Program-made: the position numbers and the translations under genes
Shown here: one piece after another, positions 16,179 through 24,579 of the stretch
How the letters are laid out: every line of letters begins with the position of its first letter
Numbering within the stretch: position 1 is the stretch's first letter
The notes under the pieces: model-generated
What the model saw: only the letters and a program-made list of their open reading frames with translations
What the model was told of the DNA's origin: nothing
Database searches by the model: none
Source: Pedobacter ginsengisoli
GTDB lineage: Bacteria; Bacteroidota; Bacteroidia; Sphingobacteriales; Sphingobacteriaceae
Direction: 5' to 3'
Length of the DNA: 64,000 nucleotides
Assembly (NCBI RefSeq): GCF_030244015.1
Contig: NZ_JASSYX010000001.1
Span: 806,001 to 870,000 of the forward strand

Positions 16179-16522
16179 TACAAAAAGTATAATTCCCTAA
16201 GTTTTTTATTTATGATTTAAATTTACAAAAATCTTTTGAATAGATCTTTGCTACTCCAAAAATAGTATAAAAATCAATTTTACGGAAAAGATTGTTTGCA
16301 AAAAAAAATGGTAAAGCTATGAACTTTACCATTTTTTAACACACAAATGAAACCTGAATTGAGATATAGTTTTAGGTTAGGTAAAATATCTGTATCAATT
16401 CTATAAGAACGCTTTTTACAAACTATGTTTGTTTTAATATCTATAACAAGTTTAATGCAAATTTGTAACCGATTTCTTTTTAATTAGTAAGTGGTATGAA
16501 ATATTGAGTAAACGGTATTTAG
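16179..16522. other. AT-rich intergenic stretch with a terminator, no gene seen
   Basis: About 340 bases between the acidic gene and the 3' end of the sensor kinase gene. It contains a strong hairpin (16307-16333) serving the kinase gene after a 3' untranslated region of about 190 bases, and presumably the promoter of the acidic gene. No frame of interest and no RNA gene signature was recognised. Confidence 0.5.
16307..16333 (-). terminator. Terminator of the LytTR/kinase operon
   Basis: AATGGTAAAG-CTATGAA-CTTTACCATT forms a perfect 10-bp stem. On the minus strand it is followed by a long T run, and on the plus strand by five more T, so it may work in both directions. Confidence 0.85.
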
Positions 16523-19474
16523 CTACCTCAAAGGGATCACAATGGATACAAAAGTGCCCGATTTTCCGTTTTGACGAATCTCCATTTGTATAGGATTGGG
16601 TTCAACCTGGTTCAATAAATTGATCCTCTCCTTGGTGAGATCCATTCCTTTACTCACATGTTGTCCTTTTTTCTCTTTCAGTGAATTGTCTATTCCAATA
16701 CCGTTGTCTATAATCTGAATAACCAGATGTCCACTGTCCTTCAGATTGATGTCAATGTCGATTTTACCACCGTCTTCACTGGGCATTATACCATGCCATA
16801 TTGCGTTTTCAATGTATGGCTGAAGGATCATTGAAGGGATGGTTGTTTCTTCTTTATCAATGGCATTATCAATGGCAATGGTATAGTTGAATTTCTCACC
16901 AAATCTTTTTTTCTCCAGGCTAAGGTATAGTTCCAGGTATTCCAGTTCTTCTTCGAGCGTTATATAGCTTTTAGTACAGATCTCCAGGTTTTTTCTGATC
17001 AGCCTGGCAAAGCCGGTCAGGATCTTATTGGCTGAGGTAGTGTCTTTGGTGTTGATATAATGCTGTATGGAGTTCATTACATTAAAAACAAAGTGCGGGT
17101 TCATCATGGCTTGTAATGCACGTTGCTCGAGCATCAGGATTTTATTTTTAAGCAGAAGCTGTTCCTGTTCTTTGTTCTTTTGACGTTTTGTGACCATTAC
17201 AGCAAGTTTGTATAGTGCAAGACCTGATGTGGTGAGGATGATAATGAAAAACCACGGTGTCTGCCAGAAATGCCGTTCCATTATAAAACTTACACTTGCA
17301 GGACTGCTCCACACACTGTTATCAGATTTTGCGCTTAGTTCAAAAGTATATTCTCCTGGTTCAAGAGATGAAAATTCCAGCCTCCTGTTCTTGGTTTCGG
17401 TCCATATACCATCTGATTTAAGACGATACCTGTAGGTTATGTTCTTGTTCTGAAAATCTATGGCACTGTAATGGAAGGTAATGTTATTGCTGTAGGGGTT
17501 CAGCATATGATTTTTCTCACTAAGGTCTAGTTTCACTTTGTTGTTGACAATAGACGAAATAAAAACCCGGGGTGCTTCGCTGATCGTATGTTTTTTATTG
17601 ATAGAAAAGAAAACCAACCCGTTGTTGGTCGCAAAATATGCATTTCGATCATCAATATACAAGCCGTTTACCCCTTCAGCAAGTAATGCACTGGTATATT
17701 CAAAAGTTTCTATGTAAGCATCCCTGCCTTTAAAGGAAATCCTGTTAATGCCATTATTGGTGATCGTCCATACTTCGTTTCCCTTTATAAAGAGCTTTTT
17801 GCAAATGTTATCTATCAGGCCGTCTCTTTGGGTGATTATTTTAGTAATCTTCTTGTCTTTAATGTAGATAATTCCGTATCCATCCGTGGCAAGAACAATT
17901 GTACCATCATTTAATTCCTGAATGTCATTGATCCTCCTGGTAAGCAGAGGGCTCCTTTCATAATAGTTGTAAAGTTTCCCGTTTGAAAATTCCGACAATC
18001 CATTAATATTAGAAAACCAGAGACTTTTATCTTTATCATAAAATACACTGTATGACCTGTTATTAAAAAAATCTGCCTGTTGTTTGAAATATAATGAACT
18101 GTATTCAAACTTATTAATACGGTCAGGCAAAATAACTACACCGGATGAAAGTGCCATTGCAAGGCTTTTATCTCTGCCCAGGCTAAAATTCTTGATGACA
18201 AACATCAGGTTGTTCGCTTCTTTCAAATAATCAACTGTATGGGTTTTATGAATGTCCCCGATCCTTCCCAGTCCATAGTCAGAGGCGAAATATACAGAGT
18301 TGTCAGTAGTGTCAAAAGTAAGCTGTTTGATCATGTTAAATTTTCCTTTATCAGGAACCAGGAATTCGCTGACAGCGAAAGTATGACCGTCGACAATATT
18401 AATTCCTGCATAGTCAAGTCCCAGCCAGATCTGGTTTTTATCGTCCTTTGTGATACTCTTTACTACATCACTGCTTAGTCCGTTAGCGCTGTTGATGATG
18501 TAAAGTCTTTCATCTTTTTTTGGCAGCATATAAATGCCGTTATTGGTGGTAAACCACATGTTGCCCTTCGAATCCTTAATCACCTGGCTTGATAATATGT
18601 TTTGGAGATAGCTGCTTACTTTTCCTGATCTGTTTATCAAATGAATACCAGAGTTGTTGCTTAACCAGAGACCTTCACTGGGATCAAAATAGAAATAGCC
18701 CGGATCATTTTGTAAAAGATCAGGATTAATATTCAACCTGAATGGCGGCCCATTTCCACTTTTTATGTTCAACCCCATTTGGTCGATATATGCGATGGAC
18801 TTGTCGGGCATGTTCAAAGCAGTTTTGTAAGAAAGGGGTAAAGAGCTGTGCGGTACTATTTTAAAATTGCCTTTGTCCAGTATTCTTACGCACCTGTTGC
18901 TATAGGCCCAGATCCTGCCGGTACGGTCTTCATGCACAAAAGTGTTGATGAACTGACTGCTGCTGTTGGCGGAAATAAATTTCATGATAGACTTTCCGTC
19001 CCACATGACCAGCACGTTTTTGTTGGTGCCCAGCCAGATCCTGCCTTTAGAATCCTGGAAAAAAGAGACAATTACCGCGTTAAATTTTAGAAGTTTCAGC
19101 AACTTCTTATTGATCTCATTGTATATTTTTCCATTTGAGAAATAACTGAGCTGACCATTCAGGGCCAAAAACCAGATTCTTCCGTTTCTGTCTTCTTTAA
19201 GCTGAAGAATCTGATTATCGGGCAAACCATCATCTACCGAAAAATTTTCAAATACCTTTCCGTCAAACCTGCTTACTCCGGCATCTGTGGCAACCCAAAT
19301 ATACCCTTTAGAATCCTGCATGGTGTAAAAGCAATTGTTACTTGGTAGTCCATTTTGGGTGTTGAAATGCTGAAGAAAGGTTGTCTGGCCAAACGCATCC
19401 ATGCCGCTGAAAAATAGAATGATCAGCAGGATAATAGACCGGATTAAATTCAGGGCATTATTTTTCACTTTCAA
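16523..19474 (-). CDS. Propeller/Y_Y_Y sensor histidine kinase of the LytS/YehU type
   Basis: The 983-residue membrane kinase has a signal peptide (about 1-30, ending DAFGQ). A large periplasmic region follows with many two-component-propeller repeats (DSKGYIWVATDAGVSRFDG, DSKGRIWLGTNKNVLVMWDG, DSKGNMWFTTNNGIYMLPK). Next are a Y_Y_Y domain (about 655-735), one membrane helix (WFFIIILTTSGLALYKLAVM) and a His_kinase domain with phospho-acceptor His794 in MMNPHFVFNVMNS. A GHKL ATPase domain ends the chain (IIDNGIGIDNS, GKSGTFVSIVIPL). There is no fused receiver, unlike many Bacteroidetes polysaccharide sensors. It follows its regulator with a 17-base overlap. The periplasmic ligand is unknown. 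Confidence 0.93.
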   Translation of the reverse strand: MKVKNNALNLIRSIILLIILFFSGMDAFGQTTFLQHFNTQNGLPSNNCFYTMQDSKGYIWVATDAGVSRFDGKVFENFSVDDGLPDNQILQLKEDRNGRIWFLALNGQLSYFSNGKIYNEINKKLLKLLKFNAVIVSFFQDSKGRIWLGTNKNVLVMWDGKSIMKFISANSSSQFINTFVHEDRTGRIWAYSNRCVRILDKGNFKIVPHSSLPLSYKTALNMPDKSIAYIDQMGLNIKSGNGPPFRLNINPDLLQNDPGYFYFDPSEGLWLSNNSGIHLINRSGKVSSYLQNILSSQVIKDSKGNMWFTTNNGIYMLPKKDERLYIINSANGLSSDVVKSITKDDKNQIWLGLDYAGINIVDGHTFAVSEFLVPDKGKFNMIKQLTFDTTDNSVYFASDYGLGRIGDIHKTHTVDYLKEANNLMFVIKNFSLGRDKSLAMALSSGVVILPDRINKFEYSSLYFKQQADFFNNRSYSVFYDKDKSLWFSNINGLSEFSNGKLYNYYERSPLLTRRINDIQELNDGTIVLATDGYGIIYIKDKKITKIITQRDGLIDNICKKLFIKGNEVWTITNNGINRISFKGRDAYIETFEYTSALLAEGVNGLYIDDRNAYFATNNGLVFFSINKKHTISEAPRVFISSIVNNKVKLDLSEKNHMLNPYSNNITFHYSAIDFQNKNITYRYRLKSDGIWTETKNRRLEFSSLEPGEYTFELSAKSDNSVWSSPASVSFIMERHFWQTPWFFIIILTTSGLALYKLAVMVTKRQKNKEQEQLLLKNKILMLEQRALQAMMNPHFVFNVMNSIQHYINTKDTTSANKILTGFARLIRKNLEICTKSYITLEEELEYLELYLSLEKKRFGEKFNYTIAIDNAIDKEETTIPSMILQPYIENAIWHGIMPSEDGGKIDIDINLKDSGHLVIQIIDNGIGIDNSLKEKKGQHVSKGMDLTKERINLLNQVEPNPIQMEIRQNGKSGTFVSIVIPLR

Positions 19475-20237
19475 AACTGGTATAGGACCTTACCTTTTCT
19501 GCTAAATCACTGGCCCGTCTTCTTGATACCGCAATTTTTTCTCCATTTTTTAACAGGACCTCATATCCGTTGCGGTAACTATATTCTTTAAGGTAATCCA
19601 GATTGATGATACTGGATTTATGAATCCTTACAAACTGATGCTCCGGTAATATTTCTTCATACTCTTTCAGTACTTTAGATACAGTTATCTTTTCCTCGTT
19701 TGCAAGGTGAAAAACTGAATAATTGCTGTCTGCTTCAATGTGTACAATATCTTCGATACCGATCAGGCTGTACCCTTGTCCATTCGGTAAACTGATTTTC
19801 CGGATCTCATTGCGGTCGGATAGATTTACAGCCAGGTTTTGCAGGCTTTCAGTTCTGCTTTGCCCTGTCTTATTCATTGAAATATGTTTTGAGGCTTTGT
19901 CTACAGCTGCTTTGAGCTCATCTATGTCTATAGGCTTGAGCAGGTAATCCAGTGCGTTTGCCTTTATGGCTTTCAGTGCATACTGATCGTACGCAGTGGT
20001 AAAGATGACATGGGCTTTGCTGTGCTGTACGTTTGGGATCAGTTCAAAGCCATTTTCACCTGGCATCGCAATGTCCAGAAAAATCACATCTATAGTATTC
20101 TGCGACAAAAGGGACCTTGCTTCGGCAACAGATTTCGCAATTCCTGAAATATGGATCTGCTCACAATTTTCTTGCAGCAGGAAATATAATGATGAGCGGG
20201 CGAACTCTTCGTCGTCGACTATAATGGCATTTAACAC
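19458..20237 (-). CDS. LytTR-family response regulator
   Basis: The 259-residue protein has a receiver domain (about 1-120) with acidic pocket Asp8/Asp9, phosphorylated Asp55 (VIFLDIAMPGENGFEL) and the conserved lysine in ALDYLLKPID. A LytTR DNA-binding domain follows at about 155-250 (EDIVHIEADSNYSVFHLANE, FVRIHKSSIINLDYLKEYS). It is transcribed before the kinase and overlaps it by 17 bases, so the two form a translationally coupled pair. It is divergent from two exported ferritin-like genes 203 bases away, the nearest possible targets. Confidence 0.95.
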   Translation of the reverse strand: MLNAIIVDDEEFARSSLYFLLQENCEQIHISGIAKSVAEARSLLSQNTIDVIFLDIAMPGENGFELIPNVQHSKAHVIFTTAYDQYALKAIKANALDYLLKPIDIDELKAAVDKASKHISMNKTGQSRTESLQNLAVNLSDRNEIRKISLPNGQGYSLIGIEDIVHIEADSNYSVFHLANEEKITVSKVLKEYEEILPEHQFVRIHKSSIINLDYLKEYSYRNGYEVLLKNGEKIAVSRRRASDLAEKVRSYTSFESEK

Positions 20238-20440
20238 GCTGATTGGTTTTATTCTGGTGAATTTATTAAAAAAATGAATGATCAGTGAATATTTCTTCTA
20301 AACTCCTAAAACCGTTCTGTTTTTTCTTTCGTATGTGCTGGTATAAGCATTGAAAAAGCTTAAATAACTGAAACTTAATTGAACCCTTATGATAACCAGG
20401 TTAATGGCCATCATAGACCTTAAAACAAATTTAAAGACTT

Positions 20441-21157
20441 ATGAAAAACTTACAAGAACAAAACACGCAGGAAGCGCAGAGCGTTTTTACAGCTCAATTG
20501 CAACGCCGTTCCTTTCTGCAGTACGCAGGCGCAGGGGCAGCTGGTATTGCCCTGATGGCAGCCGGATGTAAAAAAAGAGACAGAGGCATTCCTGAATATG
20601 AAGGTGTGACTTTAGATTTTAAAGATGATTTCGGTGTATTGAATTATGCCTATGCACTGGAACAATTGGAGGCTGCATTCTATATCCAGGTGGCTTCAGC
20701 GCCTCCTTCAGATTTTACTGCTGCTCAGAAGGCTTATTTTCAGGACATACAGTTTCACGAGATCGCTCACAGGGAATATTTTAAGAAAGCCCTGAGTACT
20801 GCTGCAATTGGCAGCCTTGAGGTGGATTTTTCAAGTATAGACTTTACCAGTAAAACCAGTGTTTTAGGAGCTGCGATGGCTTTCGAAGATTTGGGAGTCG
20901 CAGCCTACAATGGTGCAGGTGTAAGGCTGAAAGACACCAATTATTTGCTGGCTGCCGGAAAGATCGTTTCTGTTGAGGCACGTCACGCCTCGTATATACG
21001 TGATCTGGTATCTTACGGAAGTTTTGCAGACCTGACCACCCTGACCGCACTTGGTGCTAACAATGCAGGCGGACTAGACGCAGCTTTAACTCCGGATAAG
21101 GTTTTACCTATTGCGGGGAAATATGTGAAAACCAAAATTAACGTGATTAACCTTTAA
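20441..21157 (+). CDS. Exported ferritin-like protein, probable Tat lipoprotein
   Basis: The 238-residue protein starts with a twin-arginine-like signal (RRSFLQYAG from residue 22) that ends in a lipobox (LMAAGC, Cys43), so it is probably an exported lipoprotein. The mature part is a four-helix ferritin-like domain. Its di-metal ligand pattern is spread over YALEQLEAAFY, QFHEIAHREYF, AFEDLGVAAYNG and SVEARHASYIRDL. Family members are found in stress and desiccation settings, but the activity here is unknown. The next ferritin-like gene follows after 11 bases, so the two probably work together. Confidence 0.85.
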   Translation: MKNLQEQNTQEAQSVFTAQLQRRSFLQYAGAGAAGIALMAAGCKKRDRGIPEYEGVTLDFKDDFGVLNYAYALEQLEAAFYIQVASAPPSDFTAAQKAYFQDIQFHEIAHREYFKKALSTAAIGSLEVDFSSIDFTSKTSVLGAAMAFEDLGVAAYNGAGVRLKDTNYLLAAGKIVSVEARHASYIRDLVSYGSFADLTTLTALGANNAGGLDAALTPDKVLPIAGKYVKTKINVINL

Positions 21158-21168
21158 TTCCAAAAAAC

Positions 21169-22017
21169 ATGAATATTGTAAATATATTAGAAGAAATAGA
21201 AAAAGTTGACGGTGAAATCTATGAGAGATTAAATCCAAGAAGGGCTGCCATGAAGGACTTTTTCAACATGAGCAAAAAAATAACACTGGCGGCAATGCCT
21301 TTGGCAATGGGGTCTTTGTTTCAGAAAGCATATGGACAAACGGCGCCCTCATCTGTAACCGAGGTGTTGAATTTTGCTTTAACGCTGGAATATTTGGAAT
21401 ACCATTTTTATAACCATGCAGTTGTTGCCGCGCCTGGTTTGATCCCGGCCGGGACACCTGCAGTTGGAGCAATTACCACCATTCGTGACCATGAGAAAGC
21501 ACACGTCGATTTACTAAAAGGTGCATTGGGTGGCGCTGCAAGACCAGCGTTAGCCTACACTGATTTTGATTTCACGGCGAAGGGAACTTTTCCTGACGTA
21601 TATACCAATTATCAAACATTCCTGGCAGTCGCGCAGGCTTTTGAAGATACAGGTGTCAGAGCGTATAAGGGTCAGGCCGGTGTGCTTAAAGGAAACGCTG
21701 TGTTAACTACGGCGCTTCAGATTCACTCGGTTGAAGCACGTCACGCAGCGCACATTCGCTTTATGCGTTCGGGAGGTCCTAATGGAGGCGGTGCCGCGAT
21801 TAAACCCTGGATCAGTCTGGGTGCTAATGGCGGAGCAAATGATACAGGCATACCTCAGGTTGATCCGGTATATGCAGGAGAGGACCTGGATGTACAAACC
21901 GGAGTGACCATTACCGGAATTGCCAATGGTGTTACTAAAGCTAAAGCCGTGGAATCATTTGATGAACCATTAAGTTCAGCGCAAGTATTGACCATTGCTG
22001 GCTTATTTCTCAAATAA
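21169..22017 (+). CDS. Second exported ferritin-like protein
   Basis: The 282-residue paralogue of the preceding gene has the same ligand layout: LEYLEYHFYNHAV, TIRDHEKAHVDLL, AQAFEDTGVRAYKG and SVEARHAAHIRFM. The N-terminus is unusual. About 22 residues (MNIVNILEEIEKVDGEIYER) precede an arginine pair (NPRRAAMKDFF) and a weakly hydrophobic stretch ending in AYGQ, so it may be exported by Tat, without a lipobox. The extra C-terminal part includes a Gly-rich loop (RSGGPNGGGAAIKPW). A clear terminator follows. Confidence 0.83.
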   Translation: MNIVNILEEIEKVDGEIYERLNPRRAAMKDFFNMSKKITLAAMPLAMGSLFQKAYGQTAPSSVTEVLNFALTLEYLEYHFYNHAVVAAPGLIPAGTPAVGAITTIRDHEKAHVDLLKGALGGAARPALAYTDFDFTAKGTFPDVYTNYQTFLAVAQAFEDTGVRAYKGQAGVLKGNAVLTTALQIHSVEARHAAHIRFMRSGGPNGGGAAIKPWISLGANGGANDTGIPQVDPVYAGEDLDVQTGVTITGIANGVTKAKAVESFDEPLSSAQVLTIAGLFLK

Positions 22018-22052
22018 GAAACCCAAATGAGTTTGTTTAAGTTTAAGATAGG

Positions 22053-22079
22053 GAAGAGGGCGAAAGCCTTCTTCTTTTT
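22053..22079 (+). terminator. Terminator of the ferritin-like pair
   Basis: A 9-bp stem (GAAGAGGGC / GCCTTCTTC, one G-T pair) closes a GAAA tetraloop and is followed by five T. It ends three bases before the convergent mqnC stop. Confidence 0.88.
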
Positions 22080-22081
22080 GC

Positions 22082-23206
22082 TTAATAAGTAATCACCTGT
22101 TCTTCCAGATGTTCGGGCAGATCACGGTAGTTGTATTGCTGTCCGCGCAGCTGAGGTTCAAAACCAGCTTCTTTAATGGCGGTCTGAATTCCCTTCGCAG
22201 TAAAGCGGTGCGGTGCACCGGCAGCAGAAACCACATTTTCTTCGATCATGATCGAGCCAAAGTCATTGGCTCCGGCGTGGAGACAAAGCTGTGCGGTGTT
22301 TTTTCCTACAGTTAGCCAGGACGCCTGGATGTTCAGTACGTTTGGCAGCATGATGCGGCTCAAAGCAATCATCCGGATATATTCGTCGCCTGACACATTG
22401 TTGCTGATGCCCCTCAGTCGCTTTAATAAAGTGCCGTCATCCTGAAAAGGCCAGGGTATGAAGGCTAGAAACCCTTTTGCGTGTACTGGTTTTTCACTTT
22501 GCACTTCTCTGATCCAGACGAGGTGCTCAAACCGCTCTGCTATAGTTTCTACATGTCCAAACATCATGGTAGCCGAGGTGGTAATGTCCAGCTGGTGTGC
22601 TGCGCGCATCACATCCAGCCATTCCTGTCCGCCGCACTTACCTTTAGAGATCAGCCTGCGTACCCTGTCATTCAGTATCTCTGCACCCGCTCCGGGCAAT
22701 GAATCCATTCCTGCTGCTTTAAGTGTTTTCAGTACTTCAGTATGGGATATTCCTTCCAGTTTGGCTACGTGGGCTATTTCCGGCGGACCCAAAGCGTGCA
22801 ACTTAAGATCCGGATACAATTCTTTGAGCTGTTTAAAAAGATCCGCATAAAACTGCAGCCCAAGATCAGGGTGATGGCCACCCTGCAGCAGGAGCTGGTC
22901 TCCGCCTAATCTGAACGTCTCTTCGATTTTTATCTTATAAGTTTCAATATCAGTGATGTAGCTTTCTTCATGCCCTGGTCTCCTGAAAAAATTACAGAAT
23001 TTACAGTTGGCGATACAAACATTGGTGGTATTGACATTACGATCAATCTGCCAGGTTACTTTGCCGCTGGGCACTTGTTTTTTTCTCAGCTCATTTCCAA
23101 CAAATGCGAGATCGGCAGTTGCGGCGTTATGGTAAAGAAAAACACCCTCTTCTTTTGTCAGAAAGTCGAAATTCAAGGCCCTTTGTAGTAAATCGGCAGT
23201 ATTCAT
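22082..23206 (-). CDS. mqnC: Cyclic dehypoxanthinyl futalosine synthase
   Basis: MqnC is the radical-SAM enzyme that cyclises dehypoxanthine futalosine in the futalosine route to menaquinone. The 374-residue protein has the cluster motif CxxxCxxC at Cys64, Cys68 and Cys71 (NVCIANCKFCNFFR), the MqnC-like stretch LLLQGGHHPDLGLQFYADLF, and the C-terminal GANDFGSIMIEENVVSAAG. Its length and the GGHHPDL segment favour MqnC over the related MqnE. The other mqn genes are not in the window. The gene is monocistronic here and divergent from the M16 pair. Confidence 0.93.
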   Translation of the reverse strand: MNTADLLQRALNFDFLTKEEGVFLYHNAATADLAFVGNELRKKQVPSGKVTWQIDRNVNTTNVCIANCKFCNFFRRPGHEESYITDIETYKIKIEETFRLGGDQLLLQGGHHPDLGLQFYADLFKQLKELYPDLKLHALGPPEIAHVAKLEGISHTEVLKTLKAAGMDSLPGAGAEILNDRVRRLISKGKCGGQEWLDVMRAAHQLDITTSATMMFGHVETIAERFEHLVWIREVQSEKPVHAKGFLAFIPWPFQDDGTLLKRLRGISNNVSGDEYIRMIALSRIMLPNVLNIQASWLTVGKNTAQLCLHAGANDFGSIMIEENVVSAAGAPHRFTAKGIQTAIKEAGFEPQLRGQQYNYRDLPEHLEEQVITY

Positions 23207-23309
23207 AGTGCAAACTTAGATAAAATTGCCCCGCAGAACAAATTTATCAATCGCTCCTTTGTCATAAAAAACAATACACTATTATCACAATTCCCCCTTT
23301 CATAATTCC

Positions 23310-23317
23310 TATATTCG
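23310..23317 (+). promoter_or_regulatory. Likely -7 element for the M16 peptidase pair
   Basis: TATATTCG differs from TAnnTTTG at one position and lies 17 bases before the start codon. No well-placed TTG is seen upstream. Confidence 0.35.
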
Positions 23318-23334
23318 CAATTATTTTTCAACCT

Positions 23335-24579
23335 ATGGTAGATTTTCACCGTTTTAGTTTGGCTAATGGACTCCGTGTACTGGTACACGAGGATGATACC
23401 ACGCCGATGGCCGTTTTAAATATCTTATATGATGTCGGCGCACGCGACGAAGAACAGGATAAGACCGGCTTTGCACATTTATTTGAACACCTTATGTTCG
23501 GTGGCTCCATTAATATTCCCAGCTATGATGAGCCGCTCCAAAGGGTAGGGGGCGAGAACAATGCGTTTACAAGCAATGACATTACCAATTATTACATTAC
23601 CCTGCCTGCTGTAAATCTGGAAACCGCCTTTTGGCTGGAGAGTGACCGCATGCTGAGCCTTGCTTTTTCAGAAAAAAGCCTGGAGACACAGCGCAATGTA
23701 GTTTGCGAGGAATTTAAACAGCGGTATCTGAACCAGCCCTATGGAGATGTATGGCTTAAATTAAGACCGCTGGCATATAAAACACATCCATACCAATGGG
23801 CGACTATAGGTCAGGACCTCAAGCAGATCGAAGATGCTAAGATGGAAGATGTAAAGGCATTTTTCAAAAAGCATTACAATCCGCAGAATGCGATCATGGT
23901 TGTAGGCGGCAATGTGAAGACAGCTGATGTAAAAGCCCTCGCTGAAAAGTGGTTTGAGCCTATTCCTGGTGGCGAAAAATACCACAGAAACCTGCCAAAA
24001 GAACCTTTGCAGACAGCAGCCCAAAGAGAATCCGTGCATGCCGAGGTTCCTCTTAATTCTATCTATATGGCCTTTAAAATGCCTGCCAGATTGCATCCTG
24101 AGTACCAAGCCTATGATCTCATGGCAGATGTACTTTCCCAAGGTCAGTCTTCCAGATTGTATAACAGTCTTTTAAAAGAACAACAGCTCTTTAGCGAGAT
24201 CCATGCCTACATCACAAGCAGTATAGACGAAGGGTTGTTTGTTATAGAAGGCAAACTCGTGCAGGGCGTTCCTGTAGGCACAGCGGAGGAAGCCATCTGG
24301 ACAGAACTTAAAAGAATGGCCCATCAGGAAGTGAGTGACCATGAACTGACTAAAGTCAAAAACAAATCAGAATCCATCATGGTCTTTGCAGAAATGAGCT
24401 TGCTGGATAAGGCCATGAACCTGGCTTATTATGAATTGCTGGGCAATGCAGAAGATCTGAATACGGAGATCGACAGGTATCTGTCTGTCACCCCTCAGCG
24501 GATTCTGCAGGCTGCTAAAACCACCTTTGTAGAAGAGCAATGTTCCACTTTATATTATTTAACAGCAAAAGATGCTTAA
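23335..24579 (+). CDS. M16-family zinc metallopeptidase, catalytic subunit
   Basis: The 414-residue protein carries the inverted zinc motif HxxEH (HLFEH, His48, Glu51, His52) and a downstream acidic cluster (NVVCEEFKQRY) that supplies the third ligand. Two M16 halves are visible, the second from about residue 200. No signal peptide is apparent, so a cytoplasmic site is most likely. The next gene overlaps by 8 bases and encodes a related chain without the zinc motif. Heterodimers of this kind are known in processing peptidases and in pairs such as AlbE/AlbF. The natural substrate is unknown. Confidence 0.9.
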   Translation: MVDFHRFSLANGLRVLVHEDDTTPMAVLNILYDVGARDEEQDKTGFAHLFEHLMFGGSINIPSYDEPLQRVGGENNAFTSNDITNYYITLPAVNLETAFWLESDRMLSLAFSEKSLETQRNVVCEEFKQRYLNQPYGDVWLKLRPLAYKTHPYQWATIGQDLKQIEDAKMEDVKAFFKKHYNPQNAIMVVGGNVKTADVKALAEKWFEPIPGGEKYHRNLPKEPLQTAAQRESVHAEVPLNSIYMAFKMPARLHPEYQAYDLMADVLSQGQSSRLYNSLLKEQQLFSEIHAYITSSIDEGLFVIEGKLVQGVPVGTAEEAIWTELKRMAHQEVSDHELTKVKNKSESIMVFAEMSLLDKAMNLAYYELLGNAEDLNTEIDRYLSVTPQRILQAAKTTFVEEQCSTLYYLTAKDA

